Assembly: GCA_002049455.2 (NCBI GenBank) | Contig: KV918769.1 | Coordinates: forward strand, 124,001 to 188,000 | DNA: 64,000 bases | Origin: Porphyra umbilicalis | Lineage: Eukaryota > Rhodophyta > Bangiophyceae > Bangiales > Bangiaceae | Direction of reading: 5' to 3' | Shown here: positions 44,031-53,639 of the stretch, piece after piece | How the letters are laid out: every line of letters starts with the position of its first letter | How positions within the stretch are numbered: the stretch's first letter is position 1 | Notes under the pieces: model-generated | Told to the model about the DNA's origin: nothing | What the model saw: the letters and a program-made list of their open reading frames with translations, nothing else | The model's database searches: none | Translations under genes and position numbers: made by a program

Positions 44031-47000
44031 CACAGTTGGCGCCTGGTGACCGCGCCGCCGCCGACGGCGGCAGACCTTGCACAGGACCTCAAATGGCCTA
44101 GCCACCCCGGCCGCGGAGACGGTGTTGGGCCGCACAGTCAGCCCTTCCTCCTCCACACCGGCGCCCCCCCCACGGGAGAGCACCGGGACCACGCGTGTCG
44201 CGGGTGGCCTCGTCCTCGGTTGCTGATGCTCTGGTGCCCGTTGCGGTCGAGGCGCGAAGTGTCAGGGCGTGTCGTGGCAGGAGTCGAATTGGATCCCAGT
44301 TTGCCGGACGCGGATATTCTGGCAGCGAGGGAGCAAGCGCCTCTTACACAACGCAAGAATGCTTTGAGTAATTTTTATCTGTGGATTTGATGTAGTCCGG
44401 GTGCTAATGCGAATGAAGACACGCTAGTTCCTTAGCCGATAGCTCGATCTGAGTAAAGGAATCTCACAGCGCGCCTTTTGGCTGCCGCGCTTTCTTGCGC
44501 CACCCTTGCACTTCGTCTTGCTCTATCTGTCGGCTCCCCCCGTACCCACCTTTTTCAGCCAGCCCCAGAGGAATGCCCCGGCTGGCAGCAGGCATCAGCC
44601 ACCCCTGCACGTGGGTTTCCGGGACGTCGGCTGTTGTGACGCCGCATATCCCGCACGGTTTTTGGGCGCCACCTCGCTTCCTTTTGCGTCTGGCAATGGC
44701 GCCAACGATGATAAATGGTTTGCAGCGGGCGGCACTGTGACGAAATCGAAGACACCCGCGGTACGGGGCGCCACCGACGCGACGGACGACGCGTTGTCCC
44801 CCCCAAACGCATCTGACGCGACGGCCATCGTCACAGAGCCGTGACAGCCGCTGCCGGCGGAGCGACCGCCCCTCCCCCGCGACGATGACGGCGGCGGCAT
44901 CTTCGTTTCGTGACGGTCCGCGGTCTTCGAGAATGATGAGCCCGTTTGTACGCTCTACTGGTACGCGTGCGTGGAGCTGTTCTTCTTTGGCGGAGCTGTC
45001 CCGAGCGTGTGGCCGATAAACAGTTGTGTTCCTTCAATGTACACGCCTAACCCCGCCTACATGTCATCCCAGCCCTGCATGTCCTTCTCACTCATGGTCA
45101 GCACCCTAACGTCGCACGCGGCGTGCAGTTATGAGCAAGCCGGCTTCATAGCAATGAGATAAAATTGCAGCACAGGGCCCGTCTCCTGAAAGACCGCGCG
45201 CCACCTGCAGATCAAAGACGCTCCAGGGGAACAAGCCAAAGCAGCAGAGGATCCGCTCGGTCGGCAAGCACCTACCAGTTGGTTCAAAACCATGGAGACG
45301 GCAACCATTGCTGGGTCAGGACGCACGCAAGTGTGGGCTAGCATGCCCTCAAAGAGGGTGCGCGGGGACTGTCAGGTGGCCAGGGAAGGGCAGCGCGAGG
45401 GGCCGCAGCTCGAATCTAATGACCAAGCCATCATAAAATAGAGGGGGCGGGGAGAGCTCGGCAATCATCGCCCGAGGGTGACATGTCGGTGACAGCCACG
45501 CACAAGAGACCGTTGCGCTGACGACGGTGACTACAGTCGTAGAGGTGCATATCAGGTCGAGGTCGACGGCCACACTGCGCAGTGCGCCTCGTTGCTGGAT
45601 CCACCACGAGCCCGATTCTCCATCGCATTCCTCGTAAACGCTCGTTGAAAATGGGTGATTCCTCGCACGCAAAGAGTGTTTGCTCGTATCCCGTCCAAAA
45701 AACTCGTTCAGGCGTGTTGGCGACATGATTAGGACGTCATTCAGAGCGTTGGGAAGTCCGTCCAAGTGCTTACAAGTGCGACTTGATGCGCTAACCGGCT
45801 GCCTTGTTCAATTCGACAGCAGAGCCGATTACGAAAAGAAATACGCAAGAGGACACCATCGTGCAGCCCACGAGCTGCGGAGAGGTCGCGAGCACTCAGA
45901 AGCGGTGGGTTGAGGACGGCGGGCAGTGTTCACAGCTTGACGTGTCGCTCAAAAATTCTGTTGGCACTTGCCAATGACAAGAAGAGGGCGCGTGGAGGGC
46001 GCGTGTAATCCTCGCCTGGGCCCTCCCGGCCGCCTTCGCCGCGTTTGCCTACGGTCTCTTCCGTCTACCGCTACACGGGGCGCCAACGTGGCGCACGGCG
46101 GCGCCGTCAGGTGCTCGCGGAGGCCGTGTCGGTGGGGGGGGTTGGGGGCGGGGGGGAGTACCGGGAGAGCGGCCGCCCCCGACAAGGGGCGCGCCAGAAG
46201 CGGCGAGGCGCGGGATGCACTGGGCACAAGGCGCGGCGGCCGTCGGCGAGGAGGAGATGCCGCCACCGCCACGGAACCCAAGACCGCAAACGCCGCTGCC
46301 GCTGCACCGCATACCCCGAGCCGCTGCCGCCGCGCCTGCGACGGCGCGCCGCGGCAGAGTCGGCCGGCTCGGTGCCGTGGTGCTCGCGACCGCCGCCGCC
46401 GCCGCCGCTTTGGTCGCCAACCGAGCGGCCTGCAAGCGCGTCGAGTGTGCGGGGAGATTGCCACGCCACGCGGCGAGCGGCGACGGCAGCGCCGGTGACG
46501 GTGGTGGCTGCGAGATGGCCACCGCCCGCGCTCTCCTGGACATCCCTCCGACGGCACACGACTTGTGGCGCCTCGTCGCGGCCGATTCATGCCTCCTGTG
46601 GGCGGTGATGACACCACGACCCTGATGAGTGGTACCGCGAAGGGTCGCAAACACCCGGGATGGTTCGCGTTGCCTGGTGGCTTTGTAGTCCCCTCCCCTG
46701 TTTGTGTCCGTTTTCGCCGTGGAGGTGGGGTTCCGCTCCCGCGATTGCGCCCTCTTTTTAATGTTCACTTTGGGCGGGGGGTGCCCCACCACCAAGAGGC
46801 ACACACGGCCGCGCGTGCGTGTTGGCAGGGCTTCCCTCGCAGCACACCGCGGCAATCCGTCGGAGCGTCTCAAATTGCTCGCTTTTCTTCCGCCCTGCGC
46901 CTACTGCCTGCCCCGCCCGCCCCCCCTCAGAAATTGATGCGGCGACCGTCGAGCGCACTGCAGTCTCTTCCCCTTTGACCACCGATGATAGAAGAGCACT

Positions 47001-47160
47001 CACAGCTTTTTCACTTAAGATGCCACTGGTTTGTCGAGCGGCTCGTTTCCAGTCCATCCGCTCGTGGTGCCTCCAGCCTCCTCACTCCGTACAGCCTCAC
47101 CTGGCCTCTTGTTCCGCCTCCTATCGTCACAACCGCCATTTACATTCCCCCGCTCGCACC
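44031..47160. other. Non-genic interval between the transposon and the oxygenase-like gene
   Basis: About 3.1 kb. Minus-strand frames at about 45130-45740 read continuously but start without ATG and show no known domain. 46020-46620 is GC-rich with several open frames. No gene is supported. Confidence 0.4.
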
Positions 47161-48959
47161 ATGGCCCACTCTTCCGGGCCAGGTATGGCCACACCCTCTT
47201 CATGCCCGAGTGCTGGCAGCGGCCCGAGCACCAGCGGCAGCAAGCGTCGAAAGCGCAACTCGGCGCGCCGCAGCCGCAGAGGTCGCGGAGGAGGCAAGGC
47301 GGCGGCGCGCGCGGCTTCTTTGTCCTGCTCGAGCGGGGCCAAGTCGACATCCAGGCGACTGTCGCAGTCCATGTCGACCGACTCTTCCGCGTCGACGAGC
47401 CCTGCAGCGGAGAACACTCGGCAGCCGACGCTGCTGAAGCGCGCATCCTCACCAGGCGGCCCAGGGGGCGACACTTGCGGTGGCACTGATGGTGGCGGTC
47501 GACCAGCCCACAGCTGGACGACGACCGTCTGGTCGTTCCCCCCCCCACCCACATCATCTTCTGGACAGAAAATTCCCGTCGCAGCATCGGCGGAAAACGC
47601 GAAGACGAGCGTAGCGGCCACGCCTTTGGCGCGGTCCGCGCGCATCCTGCTGCCCCCCCCCCCCCCGACCACATGCCTCTATCCGTCTGGCGGGCTTGCT
47701 GCCACCGTCGCGATCGCGGAGAAAAGCGTAGCGGCCACGCCCTCGGCGCGGTCCGCGCGCAACCTGCTGCCCCCCCGCCCGCGACCACATTTCTCCCCCC
47801 GTCTGGCGGGCCTCACGCCACCGTCGCGGTTGCGGTGACGAGCGTAGCGGCCACGCCGTCGGCGCGGTCCGCGCGAAACCAGCTGCCTCCCCCCCCCGCC
47901 CAAGCCCTCCCCCCCCCATCTGGCGGGCCTGCCGCCACCGACGCGGTCGCGGCGCCGAGCGCAGCGGTGACGCCCCCATCTGGCGCCGCGAACGACTTGC
48001 ATCCTCCCCTCCCTCGCCGCACCCTCGCAACAACGTCGGGCGTACGGGTGCCCGCTGCGCCATCGGCGGCGAACGTCACGGTGGCAGTCTCTTCGCTCGC
48101 CGCGGCGCCTGCCGGTGGGGTGCCGGCGCCAGCGGCATCGACCGCTCGTGCCTCCAGAGCGGAGGCTGCGTTCCCTCGGCCTGCCGCTGCGCCAGTGGCC
48201 ACACTCCCGGCGGCGTCAGCGGCTACCCCCGCCGCCGCAGCGGACGAGACCGTCGATGGCGACCTGCGTGTGACCGTACAGGAGGCGCTCAACCCGGAGG
48301 GTTGCGGTTGGGTGTTGCTGCCCATCGACGTTTCCGAGGACCTGTTGGGCGCCGTCTGTAACGGCGCGCAGGGGCCTGCGGCGGAGGCGGCGCAGCCGAT
48401 TATCAACTCTCAACTGCACGCGAGGATGCTGGAGCTCGGAGACGCAGCCGACCGCGGCAGACGTCAGGTCGCTGTGGCGTCGGAGGGCGGTGGCTTTGAA
48501 GACGCCGTGCACAATATGCTCGGAGCTGTTGCATCGCGGGTCAGCAACGACCTCCACGCCGGGTACGACGGGGTCACGCCGCACGTCGTCATAACGATGC
48601 CTCGTGCACCCGCACAGCTGCCGCACACGGACGCTGGACTTCACACCCAGCAGGGGTCTACTCCCACCTTGCTGAGTGTTTATGTGTCCGTGGAGGAGGG
48701 GACGGGGGTTGAGGTGTTTTCCAACGTGTATGGGGGAGCTGGAGAGGACGGGGAGTGCACTACTCTGCCCACACCAGTGTGGGTTGACATCCCCGTGGGG
48801 AGTTGCCTGGTTGTTCGTTCTGACTTGGTGCATCGTGGGACGAGCAACCTCCGCGGACGTCGGCAACTGCGATGCCTTCATGCCTACTTGGCGGTCGCTT
48901 GTAATGGGACACACATGGCGTACGCGGAGTATATGTCTTTTCTGTCTTGCTACTTCTGA
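47161..48959 (+). CDS. Putative 2-oxoglutarate/Fe(II) oxygenase-like protein with N-terminal 39-residue repeats
   Basis: Function is inferred only from motifs. The start is the ATG at 47161 in good context (CACCATGG). Residues 1-120 are Ser/Arg-rich with a possible nuclear signal (GSKRRKRNSARRSRRGRGGG). About 3.5 tandem repeats of 39 residues follow (SVAATPSARSARNLLPP core), then an Ala/Pro linker and a 225-residue C-terminal domain. That domain has LPHTDAG (an HxD), a later LVHRGTSN (the distal His) and RRQLRCLHAYL, in the order and spacing expected of a double-stranded beta-helix dioxygenase. The repeat period is 117 bp but 116 bp between the second and third copies, where a C7 run (47770-47776) shifts the frame. 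Downstream of it the frame stays open to 48959. Could instead be a lineage-specific protein with chance HxD...H spacing. Confidence 0.45.
47580..47990 (+). repeat. 117-bp tandem repeats in the oxygenase-like gene
   Basis: GTAGCGGCCACGCC recurs at 47611, 47728 and 47844, and a degenerate copy follows about 117 bp later. Each unit also contains GGCGCGGTCCGCGCG and a C-run. Confidence 0.88.
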
Positions 48960-51070
48960 TTTTGATGGAATAGACTTCGCGACTGAGTCTGACCCTTGCG
49001 CCGCGGCGCCTCGACCAAGCGCCGCCGCTTTCGGCATCAAACTCCCCCCCCCCCCCCCCCGTTGGTGCAGCACTTTGCACAGGATGTGCCGGTGACTGCC
49101 GCCGGCGACGCGCTTCACTCCCCGCACCCCCCCACTCGAACCGGCGCGACAACTACCCGGGGCGCCGCCTGGTCGTCGCCGCCGGCCGTAGTGCCGCCGG
49201 ACGTCGACGCCGCGCTGCCACCGCCTCTCGCAGCGCCCGACGCCCCCGCCCCGGTGGGCCTCGGCGGCGACGGCGGCGGCGACAAGGTCGACGCCCAGTT
49301 GCCGCGGAGCACCGCTCCGCCATTCGGATGGGGCGGCATCTATTGCGTCGGGCGTGGGGGGGAGCACCGCCGGCGGCCGTCGCCCGTGGTCTGGGCCGAC
49401 GCCCGGCACGCGGGTTAATGGTGGGACCTGCGGCGTTGCGGGCCAGCGGCTGCCAGACGGGTGGCGCCACCGGCAGCGGCGACAATGCAACCACGTTGGG
49501 CGATGACGTCCCCCCTTCGGCATTGGCGATGGCTGCGGCGGCGGCGGAGGCGGCTGGCAGCGCGGCAGCGCGCCCGGGGTCGGAGGGCGTTGCCTTGCCC
49601 GCCTCGTCGAAAATTGGGCGCCCGCCGTCGGCCGCCGCGCTTCTGCCGACGCCGAGAGGTCGGAGGCCCACGTCCCCGCGCGCCGTACACGTCGGCGCCG
49701 ACAGCACACCGGACGGCGGCGCGGCGGCGTGCGCCAACGCCCCGGTTGTCAAACAGCAGGTGAGCGTGGTCGGGGAGGGCGGCGGGGAAGGCCGCCCACA
49801 TGGACGCGGGGGTGGCCAAGCCCGCAGCGTAGAGGAGGGTGCCGACGGCCGGGCTGGCGGTGGCGGTGTAGAGGCTGTAGGCGAGGCACGTGCCGTCGGC
49901 GGCGGTGGCGATGCCAACAAGGGAGGGGGGGGCGGAGGGGGGGCGGTCAGAGGGCGGCGGGGGGGAATGGGGCGGCGGGGGGCGGGGGGGGGGTGAGAGG
50001 GGGGAAGGGGGGGGAGATCATGGCCGCCAACGGCCAGAGTCAGAGGCGCCGTCGCCGCCGCTACGGTCGCCGCCCCCGACGCGAGGCGCAGCGTCGAGGG
50101 CGGCGACGGCGGCGGCGGTGGCGGTGGCGGTGGCGGTGGCGGTGGCGGCACCGCTGCCATCGGTGGTGCCGCCGCCATGGCCGCCGACGCCGCGGCCACC
50201 GAGGACGGGCGGCCGCGGGTGTGGGGGCCCATGCCGTGGGTGGCGGGGGGGGGGGATGCGGAGGGGGGGGGGGGAGGCAGAGAGCGGGGCGGCGGGGGGG
50301 GGGGGGTGCCGCACCCGACGGGCGGTGTCAGAGCCGAGGCGCGCAGGCCGCGCCGCCGCCACGGGCGACCGCCGCCACGAGCGACGCGCCGGTCGCCGCC
50401 ACCGTCGCCGCGGCGGCTTCACGTCCCGGCGGCTGCAAAACCTGGGCACCAACAGCGGCCGCCGACGGCGGCGCGGGCGCGACGCGATGGCCGGCGGGGC
50501 GCGCCCGCGTCGTTGACGTGGTGCGGGCGGCGGGCGACCGAAAAAAGCGCGGCGACCGCAGCCGATGGGGGCCCCTCCCGCGCGCCGCGCACCACGCCTG
50601 CGGCGGGCGTTCCGCCGCTGTAAAGCCCCGCCGCACGCCCCACCGCCCCGCCCGCGCGGGGCGGGGGATCCCACGCCGTGGGAGCCGCGGCGCCGACGCA
50701 TCCATTGACCGCGTCCCGTGGCATGGCGGGGGCGGCGGCGTCGTCACGGTCGTGGTCCGCCCTGGGCGGCGGGCGGCTGGCAAGGGCGCAAAACGGACCG
50801 GGCAGGGGGGGCGCTTGGAAGCATCTTTTTTTTTTTTTCTTCCTGTTGGAAAACAAACCGCGGGCAACGCACGCCCCGCCGCCGCGGCCGCGCGGCACGC
50901 ATCGCGGCGGCCGTCGACGCGCAGCGCCGCTGGCGGTGCAGCGGTCAGCGCGTTGAGCGCAGCGGCCACACCCCACAAGCGTCTGGCAGCCCCGTGCCGA
51001 CGCTCCGGTGACCGCCCACGCACCGCACCGAGTTGCAAAACGCCTTCCCAGACGCAACCCCACAGAGCGC
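48960..51070. other. GC-rich interval with an unidentified minus-strand reading frame
   Basis: No family is recognised. On the minus strand a frame starting MAAAPPMAAVPPP at about 50177 runs through poly-Pro and continues, after a G-run shift near 49950, as IATAADGTCLAYSLYTATAS and ATPASMWAAFPAALPDHAHL (about 49920-49740), which reads like a folded protein rather than composition noise. It then degrades into low complexity by 49430. It may be a diverged or broken gene. 50300-51070 shows no supportable gene. Confidence 0.25.
50101..50214. repeat. Direct repeat, left copy
   Basis: About 114 bp starting CGGCGACGGCGGCGGCGGT and ending GAGGACGGGCGGCC; about 97% identical by eye to 52778-52892. 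Confidence 0.8.
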
Positions 51071-52412
51071 CTACTCCCAGTGCTTGCTCGCCGCCGACCG
51101 AAAGGCCACCAACGTGCGCCCCCCCCCGCCCGTGGCGGCCCCGCCTTTGGCCGCCTCCAAAAAGCCGTCCACCCCAAACGGGTCCGCCTCCTACTCGCCC
51201 GCGTCGGCGCGCGGCTGCCCACCGCCACCACCGCCGCCGCCACCGTGTCCCCCGCCCCGCGACGGATGCGCGCCGTCTCGCTCAAACTGCACCATCTTGG
51301 TGCGCAGGGCGGCGGCGGTGGTCGACCCCCCCCCCCCCCCCCCCCCCCCCGGCACGCCCGCAAAGCCCCGGTCGGCCCCCCCCGCGCCCAAGGCGGCGCT
51401 CCCCCCCCCCCGCGCGTACAAGAAGCGGTCCGCCCCCCCCCCCCCCCCCGGTCCGCGCAGCGGCCCGTCGTACAAGGCGCACGCGTCGTCGGCGGCAAAG
51501 CCCGTGCCAACGCCCGCGGCGGGGACCACGACGAAGAGGCGCTCATCGAGCGCCACCTCCCCGTCGAGCCCGCCTGCCGCGGGGGGGGCGCCCGCTGCGC
51601 CGCCGAGGGCAATGACCTCCGACAGATCCCGCCCGGCGTCGCGCTCGAGGAGGGAGCGTTTGGGGCGGCAGCCGCCCGCGGCACCGCCCCCATCCGCGTC
51701 GGCGGCGGGAGGGGGGGGCGCGCGTCCTGCTCCCGCGCGCGCCGCCGCTCCGCGCGCACAGCGTCACGGCGGGTGGCGGCCGCCGCGTCCTCCTCACCCT
51801 CCTCCCCGTCGGCAGCGTCGGCGGCGGCCGAGGCTGGGAGCGGAGGCGCGCCGCCGTCGCCCGCCTCGGCGATCTCGGCGCGCGGCCGCACCGCCGGCGG
51901 CAGCGGCGACGGCGGGAGCGACGCGCCGCCTTCCTTGAGGGCCTCCTCTGCGCCAACCCCCCCTCCACCCCCACCCCCACCCCCACCCCCCCGCAGGATG
52001 CCCGCCCGCTCATCCCGCGCGCGGGCGGCGAGCTCCCACAGAAGATGCGCGTCGCCGCGTAGCCTTGGCGGTGGATGACCGAGTAGTCGGGCGCGCCCGC
52101 CGCGGTGGTCGTGACGGCGAGAAGGGGGGCGCCGCCCGTGGCGGCCGCGCCGCCAAATGACGCCGGCGGGGGCGGGGATGACCGCCGTCGGCATGATGGG
52201 GGCGGTCGGCACTGGGGGGGGGGGGGGGGGGCGCCCGCCGTGGCGGCAGCAGACGCGGCGGCGGCGGGGACCGCCACCGCCCGCGGCGCGTCAGACGGCA
52301 GCACCCCGGTGGGGGGCGCCCCCGCCGCCGCCGCGGTGCCGCAGGAGGAGAAGCGGGACGGGCGTCCCGCCCGACGGGGGGCGGGGAGGGCGTCGAGGAG
52401 CGACGGCGTCAT
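51071..52412 (-). CDS. SNW1: SNW1/SKIP (Prp45)-like spliceosome and transcription co-regulator, apparently missing the SNW core
   Basis: SNW-domain protein of the NineTeen-associated spliceosome. The C-terminal half is clear on the minus strand: LLWELAARARDERAGI (human REMAQKARERRAGI), an Arg/Glu stretch, RDLSEVIALGG (human RDISEVIALG), DERLFVVVPAAGVGTGFAAD (QRLFNQSKGMDSGFAG), ACALYDGPLRG, RTKMVQFERDG and DPFGVDGFLEAAKGG, ending GGGRTLVAFRSAASKHWE at 51071. The likely N-terminus is the ATG at 52412 (MTPSLLDALPAPRR), followed by PLLAVTTTAAGAPDYSVIHR, similar to the family's start. Between these, at about 52030-52050, the text jumps straight to the C-terminal half. The roughly 200-residue core with the S-N-W-K-N signature is absent. 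Other frame changes sit at C/G runs. Either a real internal deletion or a collapsed assembly. Confidence 0.75.
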
Positions 52413-52777
52413 GGCGGCGGCGGCGGCGGCGGTGACGGCAAAGGCGGCGGCGGCGGCGGCGGCGGTAGCGGCGGCCCACCGACGGGCGGGGCGCTCGGGT
52501 TGAGCGGCGAGGCGGGCACAAAAGGCGGCAACAGAAACCGGGCAGGGGTGCCCCGCCCGCGCCAACGGGCGCAAAACCGGTCGACGCGGTCGGCGGCGGC
52601 CGCGTGGCCGCCGCCGTCTGCTGCGTGCAAATCACCGCGCGCCGTGCGCGCCACGCGTGCCACGGCGCGCACGGGCACGCGCCGCGCGCGGTGCGCCGCC
52701 GGTCGGCCCACCCCGCGGCAGCCGCCGCGGGCGCGCCCGCCCCCGCGTGCCCTCGGCGGCGGCGCGCGGGGCAGCGG
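52413..52777. other. GC-rich spacer upstream of the SNW1-like gene
   Basis: 365 bp, low complexity, with open frames on both strands. No gene is supported. Confidence 0.4.
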
Positions 52778-52892
52778 CGGCGACGGCGGCGGCGGTAGCG
52801 GTGGCGGTGGCGGTGGCGGTGGCGGCACCGCTGCCGTCGGTGGTGCCGCCGCCATGGCCGCCGACGCCGCGGCCGCCGGGGACGGGCGGCCC
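52778..52892. repeat. Direct repeat, right copy, interrupted at its end by the terminal-inverted-repeat element
   Basis: Second copy of 50101-50214, 2.68 kb away. On the minus strand both copies code MAAAPP(M/T)AAVPPPP. The inserted element begins at its last bases. Confidence 0.8.
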
Positions 52893-53635
52893 ACACCTAG
52901 TCAAGAGGGCCTAAAAGCAGACTTCTGGCTTTTTCATGTGAACCTGCCGTTCCATTGGCGATTACCTCATCATGCCTGGGGCTCACTTCACCTCATTGGT
53001 GGATGAGTGTACTGACATGGTCCAGGTGGAAATATAAAATGAGTTTCGGTTGGGCTTGACGTGGCAATCAGCACCCAATCAACAAACGCTTTGACACCGA
53101 CTATCTGATCTCACGATGAAACAAAGCGGCTCTGGGAGACGCATTCGGCAACATTTTTGATAGCAGTTTTACATTTCTGCTCGTCAGAGTTCACCCTCCC
53201 AATCCGACACCACCACCAAGGCTACCGGTACGGCACTAAGAGAGCTCTTAGATACCATGGAGCCACCTCTCCCATCCTTGAGGACTTCGCACATGCTCTC
53301 TGACGTTCTTTTTGAAGCCGCAGCGGCCTGTACGGTGTCTCCGGGAGGTCTCCGAAGTGCGAATGAGAGGTGGCCGTAGCGGGAAAACAAGTAGGGGTCT
53401 TTGGGGTTCTGTTGGGGTCCTCTACATCATCACGTAGTTGAGTAGCGTTTGAAGAAATAAGCAATGAAAAAGACGTGTGCTGCACTGAGAAACTGGGTGG
53501 TCGAGTTCGTAGGCCGAAGCCTTCAGAAGCATGCTGCAGAGAGGGGTCGGACGGTCCGAATGAGACGTATTGTCTGAATACATTCACAAAAAACTGTCAT
53601 GACGAATACAGGAAGACCGCCCTTGACTAGGTGTG
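52891..53635. mobile_element. Short non-autonomous element with terminal inverted repeats (MITE-like)
   Basis: About 745 bp, clearly more AT-rich than both flanks. The left end CCACACCTAGTCAAG (52891) matches the reverse complement of the right end CTTGACTAGGTGTGG (53635): 15 bp perfect. No open frame of note is inside. A target-site duplication could not be resolved in the GC-rich flanks. It interrupts GC-rich, formerly continuous sequence. The CAC start is compatible with the CACTA superfamily, but that is inference. Confidence 0.75.
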
Positions 53636-53639
53636 GCGT

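Noticed and set aside
49740-49930. Alpha/beta hydrolase, from LLFDNRGVG-like text
   Set aside because: There is no GxSxG nucleophile elbow or catalytic Asp/His context. The resemblance is limited to one short stretch.
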